DNA of 64,000 nt. Source: Roseburia sp. 499. GTDB taxonomy: Bacteria; Bacillota; Clostridia; Lachnospirales; Lachnospiraceae. The translations under genes and the position numbers were made by a program. The DNA lies in assembly GCF_001940225.2 (NCBI RefSeq), contig NZ_CP135164.1, forward strand, positions 868,001-932,000, written 5' to 3'. The notes below the pieces were generated by a model, which worked only from the letters and a program-made list of their open reading frames with translations, searched no databases and had not been told where the DNA came from. The stretch's first letter is position 1, and every line of letters begins with the position of its first letter. Positions 43,647 to 52,453 of the stretch are shown here, piece after piece.

Positions 43647-44813
43647 ATGAATAAAAATCGAAAGAGAATCATTGGAAGCTTTTTGCTGATACTTCTAATG
43701 AGCGGCATGTGTGGAGGGACAATTCAGGCAACGCAGAGCCAGATTGATGAAGTGCAGGAGAATATAGACGAATTAGAAGAGAAAAAGGAAGAAGCCGAGC
43801 AGCAGGTAGATAATCTTTCTGATTCTGCAGACAGTCTGACAGGAGATTTAAAGGAACTGGATGAGAGTTTGTCACAGGCAACGAATGAATTGAATGAGAC
43901 AGAGCAACAGCTGAATAGTGTCAGGGCGGAGCTAGAGCAGACAAAAATTGATTTGGAAGCAGCAAAGATACAGGAACAACAGCAGTATGAAGCAATGAAA
44001 AAGCGTATTCAGTTTATGTATGAAATGGATACAGACAGTATTGCAGAAATATTAATGGAATCTAGTAGTATTGTAGATTTTCTAAACCGTAGTGAATATA
44101 TTATAAGTATACATGAATATGACCGAAATATGTTAGATACATATCGTGCCACAAAGGAAGAGATTGCTAGTAAGGAACAGCAGTTAGAAACACAGGAAGC
44201 AGAACTTGTGGCCTTACAGCAACAGGAAATAGAGAAAAAACAGCAACTTGCTTCCTTAGTAGACAGTACGTCTCAGAAGTTGGTAGCGGCAAAAGAACAG
44301 TTGGCAGCAGCAAAGGCAGATGCAGCAAGTTATGAGGCTGAAATAGAACGACAAAAGGAATATGAAGCACAGCTAGAGGCACAAAAGGCAGCAGAAGATG
44401 CTGCGAGACTGGAAGAAATATGCCAGCAGGAAGAAGAATTGAATCAAGATACGGAAAACCAGACTCCCATTATTGCAGATACTTCGGAACAGGCACTTTT
44501 GGCAGCGCTAATTCAGTGTGAAGCCGGGGGAGAAAGTTATGAAGGAAAACTTGCAGTGGGAAGCGTGGTAATTAATCGGGTACGAAGCAGTCATTTTCCA
44601 AATAGCATTGCAGGAGTGATTTATCAGAGTGGACAGTTTTCTCCGGTTGCCAGTGGACGTTTTGCTACAGTTTTAGCGGAAGGGGCAGATGCTTCCTGTG
44701 TTCAGGCAGCATCCGAGGTATTAGGAGGAAGAATTACAGTGGATTGTCTTTATTTCAGAAGAAATACAGGAGACATTGAAGGAATTGTAATTGGAAATCA
44801 TGTTTTTTATTAA
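43647..44813 (+). CDS. secreted coiled-coil cell wall hydrolase (SleB domain)
   Basis: A 388-aa exported protein. Signal peptide at about 1-29. Residues 30-270 are one long coiled coil like the N-terminal part of PcsB, rich in E, Q and A. The C-terminal domain at about 280-388 is a SleB-type hydrolase: L-L-A-A-L-I-Q-C-E-A-G-G-E-S-Y-E-G with the likely catalytic Glu, then V-G-S-V-V-I-N-R-V and G-Q-F-S-P-V. It would cut peptidoglycan during growth, division or sporulation. It is monocistronic with a terminator. Confidence 0.9.
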   Translation: MNKNRKRIIGSFLLILLMSGMCGGTIQATQSQIDEVQENIDELEEKKEEAEQQVDNLSDSADSLTGDLKELDESLSQATNELNETEQQLNSVRAELEQTKIDLEAAKIQEQQQYEAMKKRIQFMYEMDTDSIAEILMESSSIVDFLNRSEYIISIHEYDRNMLDTYRATKEEIASKEQQLETQEAELVALQQQEIEKKQQLASLVDSTSQKLVAAKEQLAAAKADAASYEAEIERQKEYEAQLEAQKAAEDAARLEEICQQEEELNQDTENQTPIIADTSEQALLAALIQCEAGGESYEGKLAVGSVVINRVRSSHFPNSIAGVIYQSGQFSPVASGRFATVLAEGADASCVQAASEVLGGRITVDCLYFRRNTGDIEGIVIGNHVFY

Positions 44814-44828
44814 TACATAGAGAAGGAA

Positions 44829-44873
44829 AAAAGGTTGGTTATTGTGCAGAATAGACAAAAACCGACCTTTTTT
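44829..44873 (+). terminator. terminator of the SleB-type gene
   Basis: AAAGGTTGGTT/AACCGACCTTT (44830-44840 and 44860-44870) with one G-U pair, followed by TTT. Confidence 0.85.
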
Positions 44874-44956
44874 ACACCAGAAAGAAGCAGGAGAATGATA
44901 AAAATATAACAAAGTCATACTAAAAAACTAGAAAAAGAAGGGCATTGCTGAAAGGC

Positions 44957-45005
44957 TTGCAAAAGGAAGATTTTCCTTGCAATTTGGCGTCATATGTGCT
45001 AGGAT
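44957..45005 (+). promoter_or_regulatory. butyrate operon promoter with overlapping inverted repeat
   Basis: TTGCAA (44977-44982), a 17-bp spacer and TAGGAT (45000-45005) form a promoter. The -35 is the right arm of an inverted repeat, TTGCAA-AA-GGAA / TTCC-TTGCAA (44957-44982), which could be an operator. Confidence 0.5.
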
Positions 45006-45059
45006 AAATTTATCGCAGGAATGAAGACGATGCCTGTTTCCTTTTTTTTTAGCAAAAGA

Positions 45060-45077
45060 TTGTTAAAAAAATAACAT
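45060..45077 (+). promoter_or_regulatory. candidate Rex operator before thl
   Basis: TTGTTAA-AAAA-ATAACAT matches the Rex consensus TTGTTAA-N4-TTAACAA at 12 of 14 fixed positions. Rex senses the NADH/NAD ratio and is known to repress butyrate and butanol genes in clostridia. It lies about 50 bp after the predicted transcription start and 80 bp before thl. Confidence 0.6.
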
Positions 45078-45156
45078 ACATTGCGGAAAGGAATCATTCA
45101 TTGGCTTCAGCGGAAGAGTTAGCTACATATAATTTTATAAAAAAGGAGACGAAGAA

Positions 45157-46341
45157 ATGGCAAAGAAAGTAGTTTTAGCAGGCGCATGTCGTACCGCAAT
45201 CGGTAAAATGGGCGGAGCATTAAGCAATACTCCAGCTGTTGATTTAGGTGCAATCGTAATCAAAGAAGCATTAAACAGAGCAGGTGTTAAGCCAGAGCAA
45301 GTTGATGAAGTAATGATGGGATGTGTTATCCAGGCAGCACAGGGACAGAACGTTGCACGTCAGGCTTCCATCAAGGCAGGATTACCAATCGAAGTACCAG
45401 CATTTACATTGAATGTAGTATGTGGTTCCGGTCTGAAATGTGTAAATGAGGCAGCAAACATGATTATGGCAGGACAGGCAGACATCGTGGTTGCAGGTGG
45501 TATGGAAAACATGTCCATGGCTCCATATGCTATGACAAAAGCCCGTTTCGGATATCGTATGAATAATGCAACAATCATCGATACCATGGTAAACGATGCA
45601 TTAACAGATGCATTCAATCACTACCACATGATGATTACAGCAGAAAACGTATGTGATAAATATGGCATTACAAGAGAAGAACTGGATGAGTTCTCTGCAA
45701 ACAGCCAGCAGAAATGTGAAAAGGCTATCGCAGCAGGAAAATTCGATGATGAAATCGTACCAGTTCCTGTAAAAGTTAAGAAAGAAACAGTTATGTTTGC
45801 AAAAGACGAAGGACCTCGTGCTGGAACAACAGCAGAATCCTTAGGAAACTTAAAGTGCTGTTCCGGAAAAGAAGGCGGTCTTGTTACTGCTGGTAATGCT
45901 TCCGGTATCAACGATGGTGCAGCAGCAATCGTTGTTATGAGCGAAGAAAAAGCAAAAGAACTTGGTGTTACACCAATGGCTACATGGGTAGCTGGAGCAC
46001 TTGGTGGAGTTGAACCAGAAATCATGGGTGTTGGACCAGTTGCTTCTACTAAGAAAGTATTAGAAAGAACAGGTCTTTCTATCGACGATATCGATTTAAT
46101 CGAAGCAAACGAAGCATTTGCTGCTCAGTCTATCGCAGTTGCAAGAGACTTGAACTTCGATATGTCTAAAGTAAATGTAAACGGAGGAGCAATCGCTCTT
46201 GGACATCCTGTTGGAGCTTCCGGATGCCGTATCCTTGTAACATTATTACATGAGATGCAGAAGAGTGGAGCAAACAGAGGTCTTGCTACACTGTGTATCG
46301 GTGGTGGAATGGGCTGCTCTACAATCGTAGAAAAGTACTAA
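45157..46341 (+). CDS. thlA: acetyl-CoA C-acetyltransferase (thiolase)
   Basis: A 394-aa biosynthetic thiolase joining two acetyl-CoA to acetoacetyl-CoA, the first step to butyrate. The acyl-accepting Cys is in N-V-V-C-G-S-G-L-K near residue 88. The family blocks [17 protein letters not shown] and, near the end, L-C-I-G-G-G-M-G carry the catalytic His and Cys. Very regular codon choice suggests high expression. An AAAGGAG site precedes the ATG. A strong hairpin separates it from hbd. Confidence 0.96.
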   Translation: MAKKVVLAGACRTAIGKMGGALSNTPAVDLGAIVIKEALNRAGVKPEQVDEVMMGCVIQAAQGQNVARQASIKAGLPIEVPAFTLNVVCGSGLKCVNEAANMIMAGQADIVVAGGMENMSMAPYAMTKARFGYRMNNATIIDTMVNDALTDAFNHYHMMITAENVCDKYGITREELDEFSANSQQKCEKAIAAGKFDDEIVPVPVKVKKETVMFAKDEGPRAGTTAESLGNLKCCSGKEGGLVTAGNASGINDGAAAIVVMSEEKAKELGVTPMATWVAGALGGVEPEIMGVGPVASTKKVLERTGLSIDDIDLIEANEAFAAQSIAVARDLNFDMSKVNVNGGAIALGHPVGASGCRILVTLLHEMQKSGANRGLATLCIGGGMGCSTIVEKY

Positions 46342-46348
46342 AATAAAA

Positions 46349-46380
46349 GGAACGGTCTGCAGGTTCTGTCAGACTGTTCC
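46349..46380 (+). other. strong hairpin between thl and hbd
   Basis: GGAACGGTCTG (46349-46359) pairs with CAGACTGTTCC (46370-46380) with one G-U. No U-run follows, so it more likely protects the thl mRNA end or marks an RNA processing site than stops transcription. Confidence 0.6.
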
Positions 46381-46439
46381 AATTTATAAATATAAGAATT
46401 ATATGGTTTTATAAAAAAGAAAAATTAGGAGGCACAACG

Positions 46440-47312
46440 ATGAAAGTTGGAGTTATTGGCGCAGGAACAATGGGACAGGGAATTGCGAAAGCATTCGCTC
46501 AGACCGATGGATATGAAGTTGCACTTTGCGATATTAAGCAGGAGTGGGCTGACAATGGAAAAGCAAAGATCGAAAAAGGATATGCAAGACTTGTAGAAAA
46601 AGGAAAAATGACACAGGAAGCAGTAGATGCTATTCTTGCTAAAATCACACCAGGATTAAAAGAAGATCTTTGTGCAGATTGCGATTTAATCGTAGAAGCA
46701 GCATTTGAAAATATGGAAGTTAAGAAAACTACATTCTCTGAGTTAGATAAAATTGCAAAACCAGAATGTATCTTTGCTTCTAATACATCCAGTCTTTCTA
46801 TTACAGAAATTGGAAATGGCCTTACACGTCCAATGGTAGGTATGCATTTCTTCAATCCTGCTGATAGAATGAAATTAATCGAAGTAATCGCAGGTGTTAA
46901 TACACCAGTTGAAACAGTAGAAGCTATTAAGAAGATTTCTGAAGAAATCGGAAAAACACCGGTTCAGGTTAATGAAGCAGCAGGTTTCGTTGTAAACCGT
47001 ATCTTAATCCCAATGATTAACGAAGCAGCATTCATCAAAATGGAAGGCGTTTCTGATATCGCAGGTATCGATGCAGCTATGAAACTTGGTGCAAACCATC
47101 CAATGGGACCACTTGAGTTAGGAGACTTCATCGGATTAGATATCTGTCTTGCAATTATGGATGTTCTTTACAACGAAACTGGAGACAGCAAATATCGTGC
47201 ATGCCCATTACTTCGTAAAATGGTTCGTGGTGGAAACCTCGGAGCAAAGAGCGGAAAAGGATTCTACATTTACAATGCAGATCGTACTAAGACTCCGGTT
47301 GACGCTCAGTAA
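46440..47312 (+). CDS. hbd: 3-hydroxybutyryl-CoA dehydrogenase
   Basis: A 290-aa NAD(P)-dependent dehydrogenase reducing acetoacetyl-CoA to 3-hydroxybutyryl-CoA. The dinucleotide fold is G-A-G-T-M-G-Q-G at 7-14. The catalytic His is in G-M-H-F-F-N-P near residue 137-143 with N-E-A-A-G-F-V-V-N-R-I close behind. Length matches clostridial Hbd. AGGAGG site upstream. In this operon it directly follows thl; the crt gene usually nearby is missing. Confidence 0.95.
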   Translation: MKVGVIGAGTMGQGIAKAFAQTDGYEVALCDIKQEWADNGKAKIEKGYARLVEKGKMTQEAVDAILAKITPGLKEDLCADCDLIVEAAFENMEVKKTTFSELDKIAKPECIFASNTSSLSITEIGNGLTRPMVGMHFFNPADRMKLIEVIAGVNTPVETVEAIKKISEEIGKTPVQVNEAAGFVVNRILIPMINEAAFIKMEGVSDIAGIDAAMKLGANHPMGPLELGDFIGLDICLAIMDVLYNETGDSKYRACPLLRKMVRGGNLGAKSGKGFYIYNADRTKTPVDAQ

Positions 47313-47367
47313 TTATATCAAGCAAATGGAATTTTATAAAAATATATAAAATGGAGGAATAAATATC

Positions 47368-48522
47368 ATGGATTTTTCTTTAGATAAAAAACATGAAATG
47401 GCGAGAACTCTGTTCAGAGACTTTGCTGAAACAGAAGTAAAGCCTCTCGCACAGGAAGTTGATGAGACAGAAGTATTCCCACAGGGAACAGTAGACAAAA
47501 TGGCAAAATACGGTTTTATGGGAATTCCAGTGCCAAAGGAATATGGTGGACAGGGATGTGATCCTTTAACATACGCTATGTGTGTAGAGGAATTATCCAA
47601 AGTTTGTGCTACAACAGGTGTTATTGTATCTGCACATACATCTCTTTGTATCGATCCAATTATGACATATGGTACAGAAGAGCAGAAACAGAAATATGTA
47701 GTACCTCTTGCAAAAGGTGAGAAACTTGGTGCATTCGGTTTAACAGAGCCAGGCGCTGGTACAGATGCTCAGGGATGCCAGACAAAGGCTGTATTAGATG
47801 GTGATGAATGGGTATTAAACGGATCTAAGTGCTTTATCACAAATGGTAAAGTTGCAGACGTTTACATTGTAATTGCTGTTACAAGTGTTACAGAAGACAA
47901 GAGAGGAAGAAAGAAAAAGAACTTCTCTGCATTTATCGTAGAAAAGGGAGCTCCAGGATTCTCCTTTGGAACAAAGGAAAAGAAAATGGGTATCCGTGGT
48001 TCTTCTACATACGAATTGATTTTCGAAGACTGCAGAATTCCAAAGGATGCATTATTAGGACCAGAAGGAAAAGGTTTCCCAATTGCTATGCATACTCTTG
48101 ATGGTGGACGTATTGGTATTGCTTCTCAGGCACTTGGTATTGCAGAAGGTGCATTAGAAAGAGCAATTGAATACACCAAGGAAAGAAAACAGTTTGGACG
48201 TTCTATCGCTCAGCAGCAGAATACACAGTTCAAGTTAGCTGATATGGCTGCAAGAATTGAAGCTGCTCAGTTACTTGTATATAAGGCAGCTATGGCAAAA
48301 GCAACACAGAAGGTATATTCTGTAGAAGCTGCTAAGGCTAAGTTATTTGCTGCAGAAACCGCTATGGCAGTAACAACAGAAGTTGTTCAGTTATTCGGTG
48401 GATACGGATACATCAGAGAATATGATGTAGAACGTATGATGCGTGATGCTAAGATTACAGAAATCTACGAAGGAACTTCTGAAGTTCAGCGTATGGTTAT
48501 TTCTGGTGCATTACTTAAGTAA
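47368..48522 (+). CDS. bcd: butyryl-CoA dehydrogenase
   Basis: A 384-aa acyl-CoA dehydrogenase reducing crotonyl-CoA to butyryl-CoA in complex with EtfAB, with electron bifurcation to ferredoxin. FAD motifs A-F-G-L-T-E-P-G-A-G-T-D and the C-terminal block Q-L-F-G-G-Y-G-Y-I-R-E-Y with catalytic Glu in I-Y-E-G-T-S-E-V-Q near residue 367 are complete. The neighbours etfB and etfA support the bifurcating Bcd role. GGAGG lies 10 nt before the ATG. Confidence 0.96.
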   Translation: MDFSLDKKHEMARTLFRDFAETEVKPLAQEVDETEVFPQGTVDKMAKYGFMGIPVPKEYGGQGCDPLTYAMCVEELSKVCATTGVIVSAHTSLCIDPIMTYGTEEQKQKYVVPLAKGEKLGAFGLTEPGAGTDAQGCQTKAVLDGDEWVLNGSKCFITNGKVADVYIVIAVTSVTEDKRGRKKKNFSAFIVEKGAPGFSFGTKEKKMGIRGSSTYELIFEDCRIPKDALLGPEGKGFPIAMHTLDGGRIGIASQALGIAEGALERAIEYTKERKQFGRSIAQQQNTQFKLADMAARIEAAQLLVYKAAMAKATQKVYSVEAAKAKLFAAETAMAVTTEVVQLFGGYGYIREYDVERMMRDAKITEIYEGTSEVQRMVISGALLK

Positions 48523-48562
48523 GATAATTAGTAAAAGAATAAAATATAAGGAGTGAAATACC

Positions 48563-49348
48563 GTGAAAATAGTTGTATGTGTAAAACAGGTACCAGATAC
48601 AAAAGGCGGAGTTAAGTTTAATCCAGACGGTACTTTGAATAGAGCTGCAATGCTTACTATTATGAACCCGGATGATAAAGCAGGCTTGGAAGCAGCACTT
48701 AGATTAAAAGATCAGTATGGTGCAGAAGTAACCGTACTTACTATGGGTCTTCCAAAGGCTGATGAAGTTCTTCGTGAAGCATTAGCAATGGGTGCAGATA
48801 AAGGAATTCTTGTAACAGACAGAGTATTAGGTGGAGCAGATACATGGGCTACTTCTACTACACTTGCTGGAGCAATCAGAAATCTTGAATATGATTTGGT
48901 TATTACAGGACGTCAGGCAATCGATGGAGATACTGCTCAGGTAGGACCTCAGATTGCAGAACATCTTGGACTTCCGGTTATTTCTTATGCACAGGATATC
49001 AAGGTAGAAGGAGATTCTGTTGTTGTACAGCGTCAGTACGAAGACAGATATCATGAATTAAAGGTAAAAATGCCTTGCTTAATTACAGCATTATCTGAAT
49101 TAAATGAGCCACGTTACATGACTCCAGGCGGAATCTTCGATGCATATGACAAAGAAGTAACCGTATGGGGAAGAGCAGACTTAAAGGATGTTGATGATGC
49201 AAACCTTGGTCTGAAAGGATCTCCAACAAAGATTGCAAAGGCATCTGATAAAGTTCCAAAGGGAGCTGGAGAGATGTTAGCAGGTGATTCTCCAGAAGAA
49301 TTAGTTAACGCTTTAGTTGGAAAATTCAAAGAAAAACATATTATCTAG
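48563..49348 (+). CDS. etfB: electron transfer flavoprotein beta subunit
   Basis: A 261-aa EtfB, the small subunit that carries the bifurcating FAD in Bcd-Etf complexes. The start K-I-V-V-C-V-K-Q-V-P-D-T and the signature V-I-T-G-R-Q-A-I-D-G-D-T-A-Q-V-G-P are typical. The start codon is GTG at 48563, 6-7 nt after AAGGAG. It is followed after 25 bp by etfA. Confidence 0.95.
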   Translation: MKIVVCVKQVPDTKGGVKFNPDGTLNRAAMLTIMNPDDKAGLEAALRLKDQYGAEVTVLTMGLPKADEVLREALAMGADKGILVTDRVLGGADTWATSTTLAGAIRNLEYDLVITGRQAIDGDTAQVGPQIAEHLGLPVISYAQDIKVEGDSVVVQRQYEDRYHELKVKMPCLITALSELNEPRYMTPGGIFDAYDKEVTVWGRADLKDVDDANLGLKGSPTKIAKASDKVPKGAGEMLAGDSPEELVNALVGKFKEKHII

Positions 49349-49373
49349 TATATAAGGAAGAGTGGTGAACAAG

Positions 49374-50414
49374 ATGGGTTTAGAAGCATATAAAGGAGTA
49401 TTTGTCTTTGCACAGCAGGTAGACAACGTTTTAGATGGCGTTGCATTCGAATTACTTGGTAAAGGTAAAGACTTAGCAAAAGATTTAAATACAGACGTAA
49501 CAGCAGTATTAATCGGATCTGGTGTAAAAGGTCTTGTTGATGAATTAGCTGAGTACGGAGCAGATAAGGTTATCGTTGTTGATGATCCAGAATTAAAAGA
49601 TTATAGAACAGAGCCATATGCACATGCACTTGCATCTGTTATCAATGAGTATAAACCAGAAATCATGTTAGTTGGTGCAACCGCAATTGGTCGTGACCTT
49701 GGTCCTACTGTTTCTGCAAGAGTAGCAACAGGTCTTACAGCAGACTGTACAGTACTTGAAATTGGTGATTTCCCAATCAACCCAGTAGCAGGTCAGGAAC
49801 AGAAACACAATCAGTTGTTAATGACACGTCCTGCATTCGGCGGAAATACAATCGCTACTATCGCTTGCCCAGACAATCGTCCTCAGATGGCAACTGTTCG
49901 TCCAGGCGTTATGCAGAAAATTGCTCCAGTAAAAGGCGCAAAAGCAGAAGTAATCGAATACAATCCAGGATTTACACCAAACAACAGATATGTTGAAATC
50001 TTAAATGTTGTTAAGGCTGTAAAGAATACTGCAAACATCATGGATGCAAAAGTATTAGTATCCGGTGGTCGTGGAGTTGGTTCTAAGGAAAACTTCAAGA
50101 TGTTAGAGGAACTTGCAGAAGTATTAGGCGGAACAGTAAGTTGTTCTCGTGCAGCTGTTGAAAATGGCTGGTTACCAGTAGACCTTCAGGTTGGACAGAC
50201 TGGTAAGACAGTTCGTCCTCAGATTTACTTCGCAATTGGTATTTCCGGAGCAATCCAGCACGTTTCCGGTATGGAAGATTCTGATCTTATCATTGCAATC
50301 AACAAAGACGAAGCTGCTCCTATCTTTGATGTAGCAGACTATGGTTTGGTTGGAGATTTGAACAAAATCGTTCCTGCTTTAACTAAGGCTTTAAAGGCTG
50401 AAATGGAAGCGTAA
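49374..50414 (+). CDS. etfA: electron transfer flavoprotein alpha subunit
   Basis: A 346-aa EtfA, which binds the electron-transferring FAD and shuttles electrons to Bcd. The C-terminal FAD domain shows L-V-S-G-G-R-G-V-G-S, then V-G-Q-T-G-K-T-V-R-P and I-G-I-S-G-A-I-Q-H. ATG 49374 has GGTGA 5 nt upstream; GTG 49362 or 49365 would add three or four residues. It is the last gene of the butyrate operon. A terminator and a copy of the GC-rich repeat module follow. Confidence 0.95.
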   Translation: MGLEAYKGVFVFAQQVDNVLDGVAFELLGKGKDLAKDLNTDVTAVLIGSGVKGLVDELAEYGADKVIVVDDPELKDYRTEPYAHALASVINEYKPEIMLVGATAIGRDLGPTVSARVATGLTADCTVLEIGDFPINPVAGQEQKHNQLLMTRPAFGGNTIATIACPDNRPQMATVRPGVMQKIAPVKGAKAEVIEYNPGFTPNNRYVEILNVVKAVKNTANIMDAKVLVSGGRGVGSKENFKMLEELAEVLGGTVSCSRAAVENGWLPVDLQVGQTGKTVRPQIYFAIGISGAIQHVSGMEDSDLIIAINKDEAAPIFDVADYGLVGDLNKIVPALTKALKAEMEA

Positions 50415-50436
50415 TAAGAGATTGTAAATATATGAG

Positions 50437-50468
50437 AGAGCCGTCACAGAACTGTGGCGGCTTTTTTA
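50437..50468 (+). terminator. etfA terminator, near-identical to the hypA terminator
   Basis: AGCCGTCACAG/CTGTGGCGGCT (50439-50449 and 50452-50462) followed by TTTTTT. The 5' part, including TATGAGAGAGCCGTCACAG, is repeated after hypA. Confidence 0.88.
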
Positions 50469-50469
50469 C

Positions 50470-50512
50470 ATCTCGGGTGCGAAAGAGCCCGGCGAGCGGA
50501 CTCTTTGTTTTA
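50470..50512 (+). repeat. second copy of the GC-rich repeat module
   Basis: TCTCGGGTGCGAAAGAGCCC and the following GGCGAGCGGACTCTTTG match the 3' end of the element at 17998-18037 (CTCGGGCGCGAAAGAGTCTG, GGCGAGCAGACGCTTT). Loop GGCGAG is kept while stem bases vary. Confidence 0.6.
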
Positions 50513-50560
50513 AAATCTAAAGAAAAATATTGTAAAAATGCACAAGAAATAATAAAATAA

Positions 50561-50589
50561 TTGACGAAAAATATACAAAATAGTATAAT
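50561..50589 (+). promoter_or_regulatory. promoter of the DUF5692-hypB cluster
   Basis: TTGACG (50561-50566), a 17-bp spacer and TATAAT (50584-50589): a strong sigma-A promoter. Confidence 0.8.
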
Positions 50590-50640
50590 TAAGAAAAATA
50601 AATAAAATTGGTTTTACCAATGGAAGCGGAGGGATATGTT

Positions 50641-51690
50641 ATGTTGTTTCATGTCTATGGAAGTCATGCAGTAGGTCAGTGGATAGCCATGATTGGGGTA
50701 CTGATTGCATTGATTCTTCTAAATGAGTTTGCGAGGAGAACAAAAGCAGGCGGATTAATTATGTTTGGTGCAATACCGGCTATACTTACAATTTATTTTA
50801 TTGTAATTGCAGTAGCAGCAGGTAGTGGAGCTCAGTGGGCGTTGGAAAATCAGACATATATGTATATGAACGGTTGGTTCCATTATGCCAAGTTATATGC
50901 TGCGTTAGCAGGATGTATTGGATTTATGATGATTAAATATGAATGGGGAATCGGAAAAAAGCATTGGTTCAAAGTATTTCCATTTGCCATTGTTGCAATT
51001 AATATACTCATTGCAGTAGCTAGCGATTTTGAATCTGCTATTAACGGTTGGAACAGTTGGTGGCTTTCATCTGAAGGTGTATGGTTGTATGGTGGTTGGC
51101 ATAATGTGATGAACGGAATAGCAGGTCTTTTAAATATTTTATGTATGACAGGATGGTGGGCAGTATATTCTTCCAAAGATAAAAAGGATATGATTTGGCC
51201 GGATATGATTTGGGTATATATCCTTGCTTATGATGTATGGAATTTTGCTTACACATATAATTGTTTGCCGACACATGCATGGTTCTGTGGTGTAGCATTA
51301 CTTTTAGCACCAACCATTGCTGCGTTGCTTTGGAATAAGGGCGGTTGGATTATGAATCGAGCCAATACCCTGTGTATTTGGTGTATGTTTGCACAAGTAT
51401 TTCCGCTGTTTCAGGAAACATTCCATGATGGAACACAGTATTTTCCATGGGCAACTATTACTACTCAGTATGCAGATGGAACAGTAAACAATATCGTAGA
51501 AGGAACTGCAATTAATGCAGATCCAACGGCTATGACGGTGGTAAGTGCATTGGCTTTGATTGTGAATGTAATTACTTTTGTATACATTGTATATAAAGCA
51601 GTTAAGAAAAAAACAAATCCGTATAAGGGTGAGATATTTACAGAGTTTAAGTATTATAAGGATGCATCAGCAAGAGCTGAGATAAAATAG
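50641..51690 (+). CDS. polytopic membrane protein (DUF5692-like) of the hypAB cluster
   Basis: A 349-aa protein with about ten membrane segments and many Trp, Tyr and His residues near helix ends (G-G-W-H-N-V-M-N-G; L-P-T-H-A-W-F-C-G; F-Q-E-T-F-H-D-G). From memory it resembles DUF5692, an uncharacterised family. The start at ATG 50641 follows GGAGGG by 7 nt; TTG 50608 would add a poor extension. It heads a cluster with hypB, a large iron-sulfur flavoprotein and hypA. A transporter or a membrane redox role is possible; nothing proves either. Confidence 0.65.
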   Translation: MLFHVYGSHAVGQWIAMIGVLIALILLNEFARRTKAGGLIMFGAIPAILTIYFIVIAVAAGSGAQWALENQTYMYMNGWFHYAKLYAALAGCIGFMMIKYEWGIGKKHWFKVFPFAIVAINILIAVASDFESAINGWNSWWLSSEGVWLYGGWHNVMNGIAGLLNILCMTGWWAVYSSKDKKDMIWPDMIWVYILAYDVWNFAYTYNCLPTHAWFCGVALLLAPTIAALLWNKGGWIMNRANTLCIWCMFAQVFPLFQETFHDGTQYFPWATITTQYADGTVNNIVEGTAINADPTAMTVVSALALIVNVITFVYIVYKAVKKKTNPYKGEIFTEFKYYKDASARAEIK

Positions 51691-51705
51691 TGATGAAGTA
51701 GGACA

Positions 51706-51739
51706 AGCCAAATGTGGATAGGAGTATCCATATTTGGCT
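51706..51739 (+). other. 15-bp hairpin between the membrane protein gene and hypB
   Basis: AGCCAAATGTGGATA pairs with TATCCATATTTGGCT around a GGAG loop (51706-51720, 51725-51739; one G-U). No U-run follows. It may be an RNA processing or stability element dividing the cluster into two expression units. Confidence 0.6.
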
Positions 51740-51772
51740 CGTTGCCTAAATATAAGCAAAGGATTGGAAAAA

Positions 51773-52450
51773 ATGAAAAATTATAAAATCATTGAGGTCA
51801 AAAGAAGTATTTTCGAGGATAATGATGTGGATGCTGAAAAACTTCGTACAGAGCTAAAGAAAGAGGGAACTTTTTTGCTGAATCTTATGTCGTCGCCGGG
51901 AGCAGGTAAGACAACGACCTTAAAGCGAACCATTTCTCTATTGAAGGATGAAATGAAGATGGGAGTTATGGAGGCGGATATTGATTCAGATGTAGATGCA
52001 GCAGCTATCGAAGAAACGGGGGTACCTGTAATTCAGATTCATACAGGAGGTATGTGTCATTTGGATGCGGATATGACGCGTCAGGGAATCCGGGAATTCA
52101 ATACAGCCAATATGGATTTCGTGGTATTGGAAAATGTAGGAAACCTAGTCTGTCCGGCGGAATTTGATACAGGAAGTACAAAGAATGCCATGATTCTTTC
52201 GGTACCGGAAGGAGATGATAAGCCCCTAAAGTATCCGTTGATGTTTTCTATTTGTGATGTAGTGTTGATAAATAAATGTGATACACTATCTGTTTTCGAT
52301 GATTTTGATAAAGTAGCAGTGAAGGAGCGTATTCAAAAACTGAATCCAAATGCAAAGGTTATTTATGTGTCTGCGAAAACCGGAGAAGGATTTGAAGAGT
52401 GGATAAACTGGATTCGCAGGGAAGTTGAAGAGTACAAGAAAGGAGAATAG
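51773..52450 (+). CDS. hypB: nickel-insertion GTPase HypB
   Basis: A 226-aa SIMIBI GTPase that delivers nickel to a metalloenzyme together with HypA. Walker A S-S-P-G-A-G-K-T-T is at 40-48. The G-domain metal site G-G-M-C-H-L-D holds C95 and H96. D-I-D-S-D-V-D follows switch I and N-K-C-D the guanine. The N-terminal high-affinity C-x2-C-G-C motif and His-rich stretch of some HypB are absent. ATG 51773 has AAAGGA upstream. No NiFe hydrogenase or other hyp genes lie in the window, so the client enzyme is unknown. Confidence 0.88.
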   Translation: MKNYKIIEVKRSIFEDNDVDAEKLRTELKKEGTFLLNLMSSPGAGKTTTLKRTISLLKDEMKMGVMEADIDSDVDAAAIEETGVPVIQIHTGGMCHLDADMTRQGIREFNTANMDFVVLENVGNLVCPAEFDTGSTKNAMILSVPEGDDKPLKYPLMFSICDVVLINKCDTLSVFDDFDKVAVKERIQKLNPNAKVIYVSAKTGEGFEEWINWIRREVEEYKKGE

Positions 52451-52453
52451 TCT

